64,000 bases of DNA. It comes from Niastella sp. OAS944 (GTDB lineage Bacteria > Bacteroidota > Bacteroidia > Chitinophagales > Chitinophagaceae). The notes under the pieces were generated by a model, which ran no database searches, was not told where the DNA came from, and worked only from the letters and a program-made list of their open reading frames with translations. Made by a program: the position numbers and the translations under genes. This document shows, piece by piece, positions 44,658 to 53,812 of the stretch. Position 1 is the first letter of the stretch, and each line of letters begins with the position of its first letter. The stretch lies in the NCBI GenBank assembly GCA_024809215.1, contig JANUBW010000002.1, positions 620,001 to 684,000 of the forward strand, given 5' to 3'.

Positions 44658-47054
44658 CTACTCTGCGCGCAAACTTTTTACGGGGTTGGCCAATGCTGCT
44701 TTTATCGTTTGAAAGCTGATAGTAATAGCTGCGATTACCAGTGCCAGAATACCAGCAAGCAAAAATACGGAAGCACCTATATTAGTGCGGTAAGCGAAAT
44801 CCTGCAACCACTTATTCATGGCAAACCAGCCCAGCGGTGAAGCAATCAATATTGAAATACCAACCAGCTTTATAAAATCGGCCGATATCAGATTTATTAT
44901 ACTTGCCGTACCGGCGCCAATAACTTTACGGATAGCGATCTCTTTATTTCGTTGTTCGGCAGCATAAGCGGTTAATCCAAACAGACCAAGACAGGCTATT
45001 ACGATTGCCAGCACACTAAACGAAACAAATATTTGCTTCATCCGTTGCTCCGCCCGGTAAATGGCCTCAAAATCTTCGTCCATAAAGGAGTACGTGAACT
45101 GAAAATTGCCGGCCAGTTGTTTCCATTTACTTTCTATCTGGCCCATTAGCACAGGCAGGTTGGCACTGCTTACATGCACCGTTACGGCGCCATTATCGCG
45201 TTCATTCACCAATACCAGCGGTTCTACATTCTGCCGCAACGAACTAAAGTTAAAATCTTTTACCACCCCAACTATATGGTATGGCTGTACGCCAAAACTA
45301 TTTCTATAGATGGTTTTATTCAACGGGTCTTTAAAACCCATCTTTTTTACAAATGCCTCATTGACGATAATTGCCGAAGAATCGGACGCCAGGTTATTTG
45401 AAAAGTTGCGGCCACCGGCCAGTTGCATGCTCATAGTTTTTATATAGTCTTCATCAACCTTCCAAAATTCAGCCAGCACATCCTGCTTTATATCAATAGG
45501 CAATTGCGGGAACAAACCGGTTATATTTCTTTCCCGGCCCGTGGGCGAAAACCCCGAAATGGTAACACCATCAACACCCGGCATTTGTTTTAATTCCTGC
45601 TTAAAATTATCAATGCCATTACCAAGCCGGCCGGTGTTCTTAATAACCAGCATCTGGCTTTTGTTAAAGCCAATATCTCTACTGTGCATGTACGAGAGCT
45701 GGTTGTATACTACCAACGTACTTATAATAAGAAAAATGGAAACAGAGAATTGGAATATCACCAATGAACTGCGCAGGAAACTTCTTTTAAAACCCGCAGC
45801 CAGCCGGCCTTTCAAAACAACAATAGGCTTAAAACCCGATAAATACAAAGCAGGATAAATACCAGCCAGTACGCCCACCAGCAATACTACCGATAATAAA
45901 ACGGCCAACGATGAAAAAAACGAGGGGCCTGTTATTGAAAGCTGTTTATCGGCCACCTGGTTAAAATACGGCAACATCAGCTGTACTATCACGATGGCTA
46001 AAATGGTTGAAATAAATGTGATCAATACCGATTCGGTAAGAAATTGACCAATTAGATTACTTCTCGAAGAACCAATAACTTTTCGCACGCCTACTTCCTT
46101 TGCGCGGTTGGCCGAACGGGCCGTTGAAAGATTAATAAAGTTGATACAGGCGATCAGTAAAATGAAAAATGCAATTACCGAGAAAATATACACAAACTGA
46201 ATACTACCGCCTTTATCTATTTCATACTGGCTTTTTGAGCGAAGGTGAATATCGAGCAACGGCGTTAAATTCACTTTAAGATAATTGCCGCCAGAAGTAA
46301 TGATCGGCGGATAATGCGCTATGGCAATTGTTTGTATCTCCTTCTCCAAAGTTGAAATACTGACCGCAGGTTTAACCAGCACATAATTATGAATCCCACT
46401 ATAACCCCAGCCATTTATCTGGCTTTCGGGAACAGACGAATAGGATAAAAAGAAATCATAATTAAAATGCGATTGGGCTGGAATGTCTTTGATCACTGCC
46501 GTGATCCTGTACAAACCCGAATCATTTATTGTAAAACTTTCGCCAACTACATTACTGCGGTTGAAATATTTACGGGCAGTACTTTCGGTTATAACAGCGG
46601 TATAGGGATCAGTTAAAGAACCGGCCGCATTACCATCTATCACCGGCAGTGTGAACACATCAAAAAGATCAGACTCAGCATACACTATCTTGTTTTCCTC
46701 AATGACCTCATTCCCTTTCTTTACAAAAAACTTTTTGGGCGACAGGAAAAGGGTCGATACCGGCACCAGACGGGTGATCTTTTCAATTCCATGTACATCC
46801 TGAATTGCCTGCTTCAATGGTTTCTCCGTTCCGGCATATGACCCTTCATGACCATTCAAACTTACGTTTTCTGTGATGCGGTAAATTCGGTTGGCATTTA
46901 CATTATAGCGGTCGTAACCCAATTCGTCCTTTACATAGATTACGATCAGTATACAGGCGGCAATACCAGCCGAAAGGCCAATAATATTGATAGCACTTAC
47001 GCCTTTATTACTCTTAAACGATCTTAAAGCCGTTCTTAAATAATTACTGATCAT
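44658..47054 (-). CDS. MacB/FtsX-type ABC transporter permease, orphan
   Basis: 798 residues. Two MacB/FtsX halves: N-terminal span (GVSAINIIGLSAGIAACILI), periplasmic MacB_PCD domain, three spans with the FtsX core (NLSTARSANRAKEVGVRKVI), then a second single span (SSLVIFQFSVSIFLIISTLV), a second periplasmic domain and three final spans (AAEQRNKEIAIRKVIGAGTA). There is no ATPase gene nearby, which is usual for these large Bacteroidota permeases. They probably act as mechanotransmission-type ABC systems moving lipoproteins, peptides or drugs; substrate unknown. Confidence 0.9.
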   Translation of the reverse strand: MISNYLRTALRSFKSNKGVSAINIIGLSAGIAACILIVIYVKDELGYDRYNVNANRIYRITENVSLNGHEGSYAGTEKPLKQAIQDVHGIEKITRLVPVSTLFLSPKKFFVKKGNEVIEENKIVYAESDLFDVFTLPVIDGNAAGSLTDPYTAVITESTARKYFNRSNVVGESFTINDSGLYRITAVIKDIPAQSHFNYDFFLSYSSVPESQINGWGYSGIHNYVLVKPAVSISTLEKEIQTIAIAHYPPIITSGGNYLKVNLTPLLDIHLRSKSQYEIDKGGSIQFVYIFSVIAFFILLIACINFINLSTARSANRAKEVGVRKVIGSSRSNLIGQFLTESVLITFISTILAIVIVQLMLPYFNQVADKQLSITGPSFFSSLAVLLSVVLLVGVLAGIYPALYLSGFKPIVVLKGRLAAGFKRSFLRSSLVIFQFSVSIFLIISTLVVYNQLSYMHSRDIGFNKSQMLVIKNTGRLGNGIDNFKQELKQMPGVDGVTISGFSPTGRERNITGLFPQLPIDIKQDVLAEFWKVDEDYIKTMSMQLAGGRNFSNNLASDSSAIIVNEAFVKKMGFKDPLNKTIYRNSFGVQPYHIVGVVKDFNFSSLRQNVEPLVLVNERDNGAVTVHVSSANLPVLMGQIESKWKQLAGNFQFTYSFMDEDFEAIYRAEQRMKQIFVSFSVLAIVIACLGLFGLTAYAAEQRNKEIAIRKVIGAGTASIINLISADFIKLVGISILIASPLGWFAMNKWLQDFAYRTNIGASVFLLAGILALVIAAITISFQTIKAALANPVKSLRAE

Positions 47055-47232
47055 AATTTATTGCTTTTTCATTTGCAATTAAATAGAATGCCAAGTGCCA
47101 GCATAATGATTTTCATATAATTAAATATAGCAGCGTAAGCAAGGTGTTCGCTTTCGATACGAAACTGTACGAATGTATTACAAATACCCCTGGCTGATAA
47201 TTTGCATTTCGTTCCCTTAAAATTCGCAAACC

Positions 47233-47796
47233 ATGCAAACAAACATACTTTGGACAGGACGAGCATATTATTCCCTGGAGAACTGCCAGGTAAACGAGCA
47301 CGAGAATAGCGCAGAAATTACCTCTACCATTATCGGAAGTTATGAAGGCAAACTGTACAAAGTGGAATACCAGATAAGAACAAACGCCCGTTGGCAAACT
47401 GTTTTACTGGAATTGACCAGCCAGGTGAACAACAAACCGCAAACAATAAAACTGGAAGGAGATGAAAAAGGGAACTGGATATATAATGGTAAAGAAGCAG
47501 CTCAATTCAGGAACTGTATAGATGTTGACATTGCCGTTACCCCTTTTACCAATACCCTGCCCATCCGCAGGCTGCAACTTCAGCAGGGTCAATCGCAGGA
47601 AATACAGGTTATTTATTGCGATATTTTGAACCAGGTAATAAAACCAGTTAGTCAGAAATATACCCGCCTTTCAAACAATGAATATCATTACGAGAACATT
47701 CCGAATGATTTTGAAGCAACCATTAAGGTTGACGACTCAGGACTGGTTATTGATTATCCCGGGCTATTTGTAAGAACGGCTGCTGTTACGGGGTGA
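47233..47796 (+). CDS. Putative glycolipid-binding-fold protein (PF06475-like)
   Basis: 187 residues, no signal peptide. The sequence follows the Glycolipid_bind family: ILWTGRAYYSLENCQV at the start, YKVEYQIRTNARWQTVLLEL, then WIYNGKEAAQFRNCIDVDIA with VTPFTNTLPIRRL, and a C-terminal YTRLSNNEYHYEN with DFEATIKVDDSGLVIDYPGL. The structurally known relative (PA1994) binds glycolipid-like ligands. Cytoplasmic. Its stop abuts the convergent hydrolase gene by 1 bp. Confidence 0.85.
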   Translation: MQTNILWTGRAYYSLENCQVNEHENSAEITSTIIGSYEGKLYKVEYQIRTNARWQTVLLELTSQVNNKPQTIKLEGDEKGNWIYNGKEAAQFRNCIDVDIAVTPFTNTLPIRRLQLQQGQSQEIQVIYCDILNQVIKPVSQKYTRLSNNEYHYENIPNDFEATIKVDDSGLVIDYPGLFVRTAAVTG

Positions 47797-47797
47797 A

Positions 47798-48631
47798 TTA
47801 CTTCTGCTTCTCTTTCAAAATTTCCTTCTTAACATCAGCCACTTCTTTAAGCAACAGCGGAAAAGCCGGCTGCGCCATACCACCATGGTCGAACCCATCG
47901 AGTTCATATAACCTTGTTTTTGTATGCCCCGCCAGTTTCATCATACGCCACAAATAGGCATTCTCTTCATAACGCCCCAGCAGTTCCTTATCGCGATCGC
48001 CGGTTATCAGCAACATGGGCGGCGCATCTTTGCGAACATGATACAAGGGTGCATATTCATCAATAATGGGTTGTGTGCCCTTAATACCCCTTTCACTGCG
48101 AATGGTAAAGTGGGTAATGGCCTGGCCGCTGAAAGGGACCAGAGCGGCAATTGAGTCAGGATCGATACTGTATTTGCTTAAATATTTTTTGTCAAGCGTG
48201 ATCATCATGCCCAAGTAGGCGCCTGCGGAATGGCCCGATACGAAAACAAGACGGGTACTACCGCCATAGCTTTGAATATGCTGGTAAACCCAGGCCACTG
48301 CCGCTGCCGCATCTTCGATATAGGCCGGCGCTTTAACCCTGGGCGACAAACGATAGCCCACACCTATTACAGCATACCCTTTCTCCATAAGGGCAGCAGG
48401 AATTTCTTTGTGGCCACCGGTTATGCCACCGCCATGGAACCATACAATGGTAGCAAAGTCTTTCGCGCCTTTGGGATAGTAAAGGTCCAGCTTGCATTGG
48501 GAACTTATGTATGCGTCATTTTTTGAAACAGATTCAGGATAGTAGGCAATGTCTTTCTCCGTAACATAGGTTTGTTGTGCCTGCAGCAATGATACCTGAA
48601 GGAAAAGGAAGAATATTATTACACCTTTCAT
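47798..48631 (-). CDS. Secreted alpha/beta-hydrolase (carboxylesterase-like)
   Basis: About 277 residues from the ATG at 48631 (MKGVIIFFLFLQVSLLQAQ, signal peptide); an ATG at 48658 adds nine residues. Oxyanion motif VWFHGGGITGG, nucleophile elbow VSGHSAGAYLGM, acid candidate LITGDRDKELLG and catalytic His in DGFDHGGM complete the triad. The layout matches HSL-like esterases and acetylxylan/carboxylesterases of Bacteroidota. Secretion would allow removal of acyl groups from extracellular glycans, but the substrate is unknown. Confidence 0.85.
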   Translation of the reverse strand: MKGVIIFFLFLQVSLLQAQQTYVTEKDIAYYPESVSKNDAYISSQCKLDLYYPKGAKDFATIVWFHGGGITGGHKEIPAALMEKGYAVIGVGYRLSPRVKAPAYIEDAAAAVAWVYQHIQSYGGSTRLVFVSGHSAGAYLGMMITLDKKYLSKYSIDPDSIAALVPFSGQAITHFTIRSERGIKGTQPIIDEYAPLYHVRKDAPPMLLITGDRDKELLGRYEENAYLWRMMKLAGHTKTRLYELDGFDHGGMAQPAFPLLLKEVADVKKEILKEKQK

Positions 48632-48738
48632 ATTGCAAAACCGCTTTAAAGGCACCAATATAAAACTTTTCTTTTGATACCGCTGTAGAACATATTACCC
48701 ATGGCTGTGGTGGTCGGGTTTTTGAATTTGATGTTTAC

Positions 48739-49800
48739 ATGGATAAGACCTCTAACTTCAGCACCCGGTTGGCCACCAATTTATTCATCCTTTGCCTGCT
48801 GGCTTTGATAGTATATGTAGGTCAGGGCATACTTATACCTATAGGCTTTGCCGTAATGCTGGCCATGCTTTTATTACCAATGGTAAAATGGCTGGTAAGA
48901 AAGGGTATCCCTGATATTGTAGCCAGCATACTGGCCATACTGGTAGCTATTATTTTTGTTAGCGGCATCGTATATTTCCTTTCTGCCCAGATAGCCAATT
49001 TTATGGAAGACCTGCCGGCCATCAAGGAAAAACTACAACACCACTGGATATCCCTGCAAAGCTGGATCGACTCAACATTCAACATTTCAAAACAACAACA
49101 GAACCAGGTAGTAGAGAATGCAAAGGAGAATGTGCAAAGCTCAGGACCAGGCAGTATGGGAACAGCAATGGTTGGACTTGCCGGCAGTTTGATGACGATG
49201 ATCCTGCTACCGATCTATACTTTTCTTATTCTATTTTACCGCAGACTGATCCATAAATTCCTAATAATGGTTTTTCCGGCAGTAGAGCGTAACAAAGTAG
49301 AAGAAATATTGGAGGAATCGCATTCGATTGTAAGAGCATACCTGACCGGTTTGCTTATAGAAATGCTGCTCGTTACGGTACTAAACGCTGTTGGCTTTTT
49401 AATTGTGGGAATTCAGTATGCGATCTTTTTGGCGGTATTGGCGGCTGTACTCAACATCATTCCGTATATCGGTATGTTGATAGCCACCGTGGTTTGCCTC
49501 GCCATAACCCTTACCACCACCGACAATTTATCCGCAGTGCTTTGGACAGCCGCGGTGCTTACCATAGTTCAATTTATAGATAACAATTTTATTACGCCAT
49601 ATATAGTGGCTCCGAAGGTACAGATCAACGCACTGGCAAGCATTGTAGGCGTATTTGTTGGCGGCGCACTGGCCGGTATCTCAGGCATGTTCCTAAGCAT
49701 TCCCGTTATGGCCATCCTAAAAGCCATTTTTGACCGGGTGGAAAATTTAAAACCCTGGGGGATTCTGTTGGGCGATGAGCGGAAGAAGAAGAAGCGTTGA
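48739..49800 (+). CDS. AI-2E family transporter (PerM-like)
   Basis: 353 residues, complete. About eight hydrophobic segments with a soluble insertion near 85-135. Family motifs are PIGFAVMLAMLLLPMVKWLV near the start, ILLPIYTFLILFYRRLIHKF in the middle, and FIDNNFITPYIVAPKVQINA with GGALAGISGMFLSIPVMAIL near the end. It is a paralogue of the partial gene at 1-901. Convergent with the RRM gene at 49860-50108; a terminator lies between them. Confidence 0.93.
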   Translation: MDKTSNFSTRLATNLFILCLLALIVYVGQGILIPIGFAVMLAMLLLPMVKWLVRKGIPDIVASILAILVAIIFVSGIVYFLSAQIANFMEDLPAIKEKLQHHWISLQSWIDSTFNISKQQQNQVVENAKENVQSSGPGSMGTAMVGLAGSLMTMILLPIYTFLILFYRRLIHKFLIMVFPAVERNKVEEILEESHSIVRAYLTGLLIEMLLVTVLNAVGFLIVGIQYAIFLAVLAAVLNIIPYIGMLIATVVCLAITLTTTDNLSAVLWTAAVLTIVQFIDNNFITPYIVAPKVQINALASIVGVFVGGALAGISGMFLSIPVMAILKAIFDRVENLKPWGILLGDERKKKKR

Positions 49801-49808
49801 ATTTATTC

Positions 49809-49839
49809 AGGGCCAGGATAGAGATCCCGGCCCTTTTTA
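49809..49839. terminator. Intrinsic terminator
   Basis: AGGGCC-AGGA and TCCC-GGCCCT arms followed by TTTTT on the plus strand. Confidence 0.75.
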
Positions 49840-49859
49840 TAACTAAAAAAACAGTATCG

Positions 49860-50108
49860 TTATCTATCTTTATGTCTGGCTTCATTGACCTTTATTGAAC
49901 GATCGTCGAGCATAACACCGTTTAATTCGCGTATAGCTGTTTCCGCCTCATTTGTATCATCCATTGTAACAAAACCAAATCCTCTGCTGCGGTTAGTGAC
50001 CCTGTCTACTATCACTTTAACAGAAGCCACTGCTCCATATTGAGAGAAATGCTTTCTTAAGTCTTCGTCTTGTGTATTGAAGCTTAAATTAGATACAAAA
50101 ATGTTCAT
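49860..50108 (-). CDS. Single-RRM RNA-binding protein, short paralogue
   Basis: 82 residues, one RRM: RNP2 IFVSNLSFNTQDED and RNP1 RSRGFGFVTM, then NEAETAIRELNGVMLDDRS. It is very close to the protein at 2328-2642 but ends directly after the domain (EARHKDR), without the Gly/Asn-rich tail. Expected to bind single-stranded RNA in the cytoplasm. A purine-rich stretch lies in the leader. Confidence 0.92.
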   Translation of the reverse strand: MNIFVSNLSFNTQDEDLRKHFSQYGAVASVKVIVDRVTNRSRGFGFVTMDDTNEAETAIRELNGVMLDDRSIKVNEARHKDR

Positions 50109-50483
50109 TTTTATGAATTTATATATGAAAGTTAACCTGAGGAAAAAAGCAGGAGGTAAAGGAAAGAAAGGAATGAGAGATCGATCAATTACAAAGTGCT
50201 AAGAATCTCAAATTTATTACAACTAAAGATACTATTAATTTATTGGTAATCCCTAATATTATTCAGCCAGCAACAATATAATAGTTGTTATGAAACAAAT
50301 AGACTACCTTTAATTGCTTTACAGAAGTCATTTCATAGTTCATTCACCTTCGCTCACTCCGGTTTGTAAGCAACATGCAACAGTTTTAACCTCACTACTT
50401 GCAAGTTTAACTATTGACAATACATACATGGGGGTAATTAACATTTACAGCCTATCATTATTATTTATTAAAAAATCATCAAC
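50109..50483. other. Intergenic region between divergent genes
   Basis: 375 bp holding the promoters of the RRM gene and of the glycan cluster. I see no gene or clear palindrome. Confidence 0.4.
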
Positions 50484-51686
50484 ATGATAAAATCAGATCT
50501 ACGATTTAAAATACTCTTTATAAGCACCTTCCCCCCCGTAAAATGCGGAATAGCCAGTTTTACACAAGACCTCATACATGCCATAACTCCGGAGCTAAAA
50601 GGTAATATAGCTATCAACGTATGCGCTTTGGATAAAAATGTAAACGCAACACCTTATAAATCTCCGGTGTCAATGACAATGAACGGTCATAAACTTGACT
50701 CTTGCATTGAAACTGCAAACAAAATAAACGAGGATAACACGATCGATCTTGTTTGCATCGAACATGAATTTGGTTTGTATGGCGGCGAAAACGGATCGTT
50801 CATACTGGGCTTTCTCACTATGCTCGATAAACCATTTATTATCCGCTTTCATACTGTACTGCCATTACCCGATGCCAACAGATTGAAACTGGTTCAATCA
50901 ATTGGCATGTTAGCCGATAAGATAATTGTAATGACCGCCAACTCTGCCAGGCTATTGAAAGAAGATTATTTTATAGATGCAGAAAAGATAACGATTATAC
51001 CGCATGGTACCCATACAATCAGCAGCATAAGCCGCGAAAAGCTGAAGCTTACATACCAATTGCAAAATAACCTTGTGCTTACCACCTTCGGTTTATTAAG
51101 CCCTAACAAGGGAATCGAAAAGGGAATCTTAGCCATGAAAGAGATCAGCGCCGCTTTTCCCGAAGCTGTGTATATAGTATTAGGCCTCACACATCCGAAC
51201 CTGTTACAGGAAGAAGGTGAAAAATACCGCAACTATCTTCAGCAGTTGATTGATGACAATAACCTTCAAAACAACGTGCGGCTCGTCAACGAATATGTTC
51301 CCACCAAGATGCTGATGGAGTATCTTGCTTTAACAGATATTTACCTTTTCACGTCTAAAGACCCCAATCAGGCTGTAAGCGGAACCTTCCTTTATGCCAT
51401 GAGTGCAGGTTGCGCAATAATTTCCAATTCATTTGTGCTGGCAAAAGAAATGCTGGATGACAAAACCGGTATTATCATTGAAAATGGCAAAGAACATGAA
51501 CTGGCCGAAAACGCCATCTACCTGTTACAGCACAAGCAAACAAGGATACAAATGGGACATTATGCCTTTATGAAAACCCGTGATACTGTTTGGAAAAAAG
51601 TAGCTATCAAACACACCGAGCTATTTGAAAAAATATTAAACCGGCCGTTTTTTACTTCGGCAACACAAAAACAACTTACAAACTAA
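50484..51686 (+). CDS. GT4-type glycosyltransferase
   Basis: 400 residues, GT-B fold. The N-terminal acceptor domain starts KILFISTFPPVKCGIASFTQ and contains IDLVCIEHEFGLYGG. The C-terminal nucleotide-sugar domain has LTTFGLLSPNKGIEKGILAM and a later segment with SGTFLYAMSAGCAIISNS in place of the usual E-x7-E motif, which is degenerate (no clear glutamate pair). It may therefore be a retaining mannosyltransferase-like enzyme with an altered site. First gene of a three-gene plus-strand unit with a 17-bp gap to the next. Confidence 0.87.
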   Translation: MIKSDLRFKILFISTFPPVKCGIASFTQDLIHAITPELKGNIAINVCALDKNVNATPYKSPVSMTMNGHKLDSCIETANKINEDNTIDLVCIEHEFGLYGGENGSFILGFLTMLDKPFIIRFHTVLPLPDANRLKLVQSIGMLADKIIVMTANSARLLKEDYFIDAEKITIIPHGTHTISSISREKLKLTYQLQNNLVLTTFGLLSPNKGIEKGILAMKEISAAFPEAVYIVLGLTHPNLLQEEGEKYRNYLQQLIDDNNLQNNVRLVNEYVPTKMLMEYLALTDIYLFTSKDPNQAVSGTFLYAMSAGCAIISNSFVLAKEMLDDKTGIIIENGKEHELAENAIYLLQHKQTRIQMGHYAFMKTRDTVWKKVAIKHTELFEKILNRPFFTSATQKQLTN

Positions 51687-51703
51687 TTACTAATATAAAA
51701 CTT

Positions 51704-52783
51704 ATGGAAGCAGATATCATTCTTTCAGCTCATCCTGTAGAATTCACCAGCGCGCAAATGCCAGCCCTGAACCTAAAACACATAAAAGCGCTAACCGACA
51801 GCACCGGTATTATTCAACATGCTTTATTCGATATCCCTAACAGGAAAGAAGGCTATTGTATCGATGACAATGCGCGGGCTTTATTATGGGCTGTTTGGGC
51901 ATGCAAAAGCAAACCTAAAGACCATTCAGCATATAATTTGCTTCCTGTTTACCTGGGCTTTATACACTATATGCAAACAGAAGAAGGCCACTTCAGGAAT
52001 TTTTTAAGTTATAGCAGAGATACTTCTGAAGACCGGGGCTCCGATGATTCTTTTGGCAGAACCATCATGGCGCTTGGTTATTTGATCAATGAAAGTCCCA
52101 CCCATGCATTGGCAAGAACTGGCCAGGAGATCTTTTCAAAAGCTTTACCCCAGGTAAAGACAATTACTTCCATTCGGGGCATTGCCACTACTATAATTGG
52201 AATTTGCCAGTATATTAAATTCCATTTCCCCGATGACAAAAAAACGCACATAATGGATGAAATGGCTGACAAAATGGTTCAGATGTACAAGGATAACAGA
52301 AGCGATGACTGGCACTGGTATGAACCTATTCTCACTTACGACAACGCGCTGTTACCACTTGCATTATTACATGCTTATGAGGTTTCGCAGAACGAGGAAT
52401 ATATGAACATTGCGCTTGAATCGATGAACTTTCTTGAATCAAAAGTATTATACGATGATACTTTACGGCCCGTCGGCAATGATGGGTGGCATAAGAAAGA
52501 CGGCCCTGTAGCCCGGTTCGATCAACAAGGCGTGGATGTACTGGCAATGGTACTTTATTATCAACAAGCCTATAGAATAACCGGAGAAACGCTTTACCTC
52601 ACTCGGATGTACAAGAGTTACCAATGGTTCCTGGGCGATAACGACATAGGGCTTTCCTTATATGATTTTGAAACCGGCGGCTGTGCAGATGGCTTACACA
52701 GCGAAGGCATCAACCTGAACCAGGGCGCCGAAAGCACCCTGGCTTACTGGATATCGCATGAAGTGGTAGCCTCAACATTATAA
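51704..52783 (+). CDS. Alpha/alpha-barrel protein of the glycan cluster
   Basis: 359 residues, soluble, built of paired helices: EGYCIDDNARALLWAVWACK, FHYMQ-type helix IHYMQTEEGHFRNFLSYSRD, SFGRTIMALGYLINESPTHA, DDWHWYEPILTYDNALLPLA and QQGVDVLAMVLYYQQAYRIT. Conserved acids near DDNA, RGSDD and WYEP..TYDNA could be catalytic, as in alpha/alpha toroid glycosidases. It sits between two GT4 genes, 1 bp before the next start, so a function on the same glycan is likely (inference). Often annotated only as glycosyltransferase-associated. Confidence 0.75.
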   Translation: MEADIILSAHPVEFTSAQMPALNLKHIKALTDSTGIIQHALFDIPNRKEGYCIDDNARALLWAVWACKSKPKDHSAYNLLPVYLGFIHYMQTEEGHFRNFLSYSRDTSEDRGSDDSFGRTIMALGYLINESPTHALARTGQEIFSKALPQVKTITSIRGIATTIIGICQYIKFHFPDDKKTHIMDEMADKMVQMYKDNRSDDWHWYEPILTYDNALLPLALLHAYEVSQNEEYMNIALESMNFLESKVLYDDTLRPVGNDGWHKKDGPVARFDQQGVDVLAMVLYYQQAYRITGETLYLTRMYKSYQWFLGDNDIGLSLYDFETGGCADGLHSEGINLNQGAESTLAYWISHEVVASTL

Positions 52784-52784
52784 T

Positions 52785-53804
52785 ATGAAAATAGCAATGC
52801 TTGCGCCTATTACATGGCGAACGCCACCTGTGAATTATGGCCCATGGGAACAGGTTGCTTCGGTGTTAACAGAGGAATTGGTAAAAAACGGCATAGACGT
52901 CACATTGTTTGCCACCGGCGACTCTGTAACCCGGGCAAAGTTGCAATCAGTATGTAAAAAGCCGTTAGGAGAACTTCCGGCAGATGCTAAAGTGTGGGAA
53001 TGCCTTCACATCTCCAATTTAATGGAACAGGCATCTACATTTGACGTAATACACAATCATTTTGATTTCCTTCCCCTTACCTACTCAAAACTGATCAGGT
53101 GCCCGGTAATTACTACCATCCATGGATTTTCTTCTGAACAAATTATTCCGGTATATAAAAAATACAATGACAATACTTTTTATGTTTCAATAAGCCATAG
53201 CGACAGGCATCCGGCGCTGCAATATCTCGACACAGTTTATAACGGTATAAACGAAAAGGATTTTGAATTTGGTTCAGGCAGCGGAGATTATTTATTGTAC
53301 TTCGGCCGCATACATCCGCACAAGGGTACCCACGAAGCAATTCAGATAGCTATTCAGTCAAATATGCGATTGATCATTTGCGGACTGATACAGGACGAGG
53401 TGTATTTCCAGGAAAAAGTGATTCCATACCTGAACAATACATCGGTTGTTTATATGGGTAATGTGGGACCTGCGCAACGGAATCAATTACTGGGCAACGC
53501 AAAGGCCCTGCTGCATCCCATAAACTTTGAAGAGCCCTTCGGGCTAAGCGTGGCCGAAGCAATGATGTGCGGCACCCCGGTAATTGCGTTTAACCGGGGT
53601 TCTATGAATGAATTGATAAAGAACCGCGAAACCGGTTATTTAGTTCAAAATACAGCAGAAGCAGTGCTGGCTACACGTCATATTAAACGTATAAGCCGTG
53701 AGGCGTGCCGTGCACATGCTATCGATAAATTCAGCAGTAGTGTAATGGCTGCACATTATATTCAGTTGTACAAAAAGGTAGCGCGTAACCTGGGTGGTCT
53801 ATAA
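52785..53804 (+). CDS. GT4-type glycosyltransferase
   Basis: 339 residues, GT-B fold. Start KIAMLAPITWRTPPVNYGPW, then GIDVTLFATGDSVTRAKLQS; IHNHFDFLPLTYSKLIRCPV; the donor-site segment YLLYFGRIHPHKGTHEAIQI, and the E-x7-E motif in INFEEPFGLSVAEAMMCGTP. This matches GDP-mannose or UDP-sugar dependent GT4 enzymes (PimA/MshA-like). It starts immediately after the alpha/alpha-barrel gene, so the three are one transcription unit. Confidence 0.9.
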   Translation: MKIAMLAPITWRTPPVNYGPWEQVASVLTEELVKNGIDVTLFATGDSVTRAKLQSVCKKPLGELPADAKVWECLHISNLMEQASTFDVIHNHFDFLPLTYSKLIRCPVITTIHGFSSEQIIPVYKKYNDNTFYVSISHSDRHPALQYLDTVYNGINEKDFEFGSGSGDYLLYFGRIHPHKGTHEAIQIAIQSNMRLIICGLIQDEVYFQEKVIPYLNNTSVVYMGNVGPAQRNQLLGNAKALLHPINFEEPFGLSVAEAMMCGTPVIAFNRGSMNELIKNRETGYLVQNTAEAVLATRHIKRISREACRAHAIDKFSSSVMAAHYIQLYKKVARNLGGL

Positions 53805-53812
53805 ACAGTTGC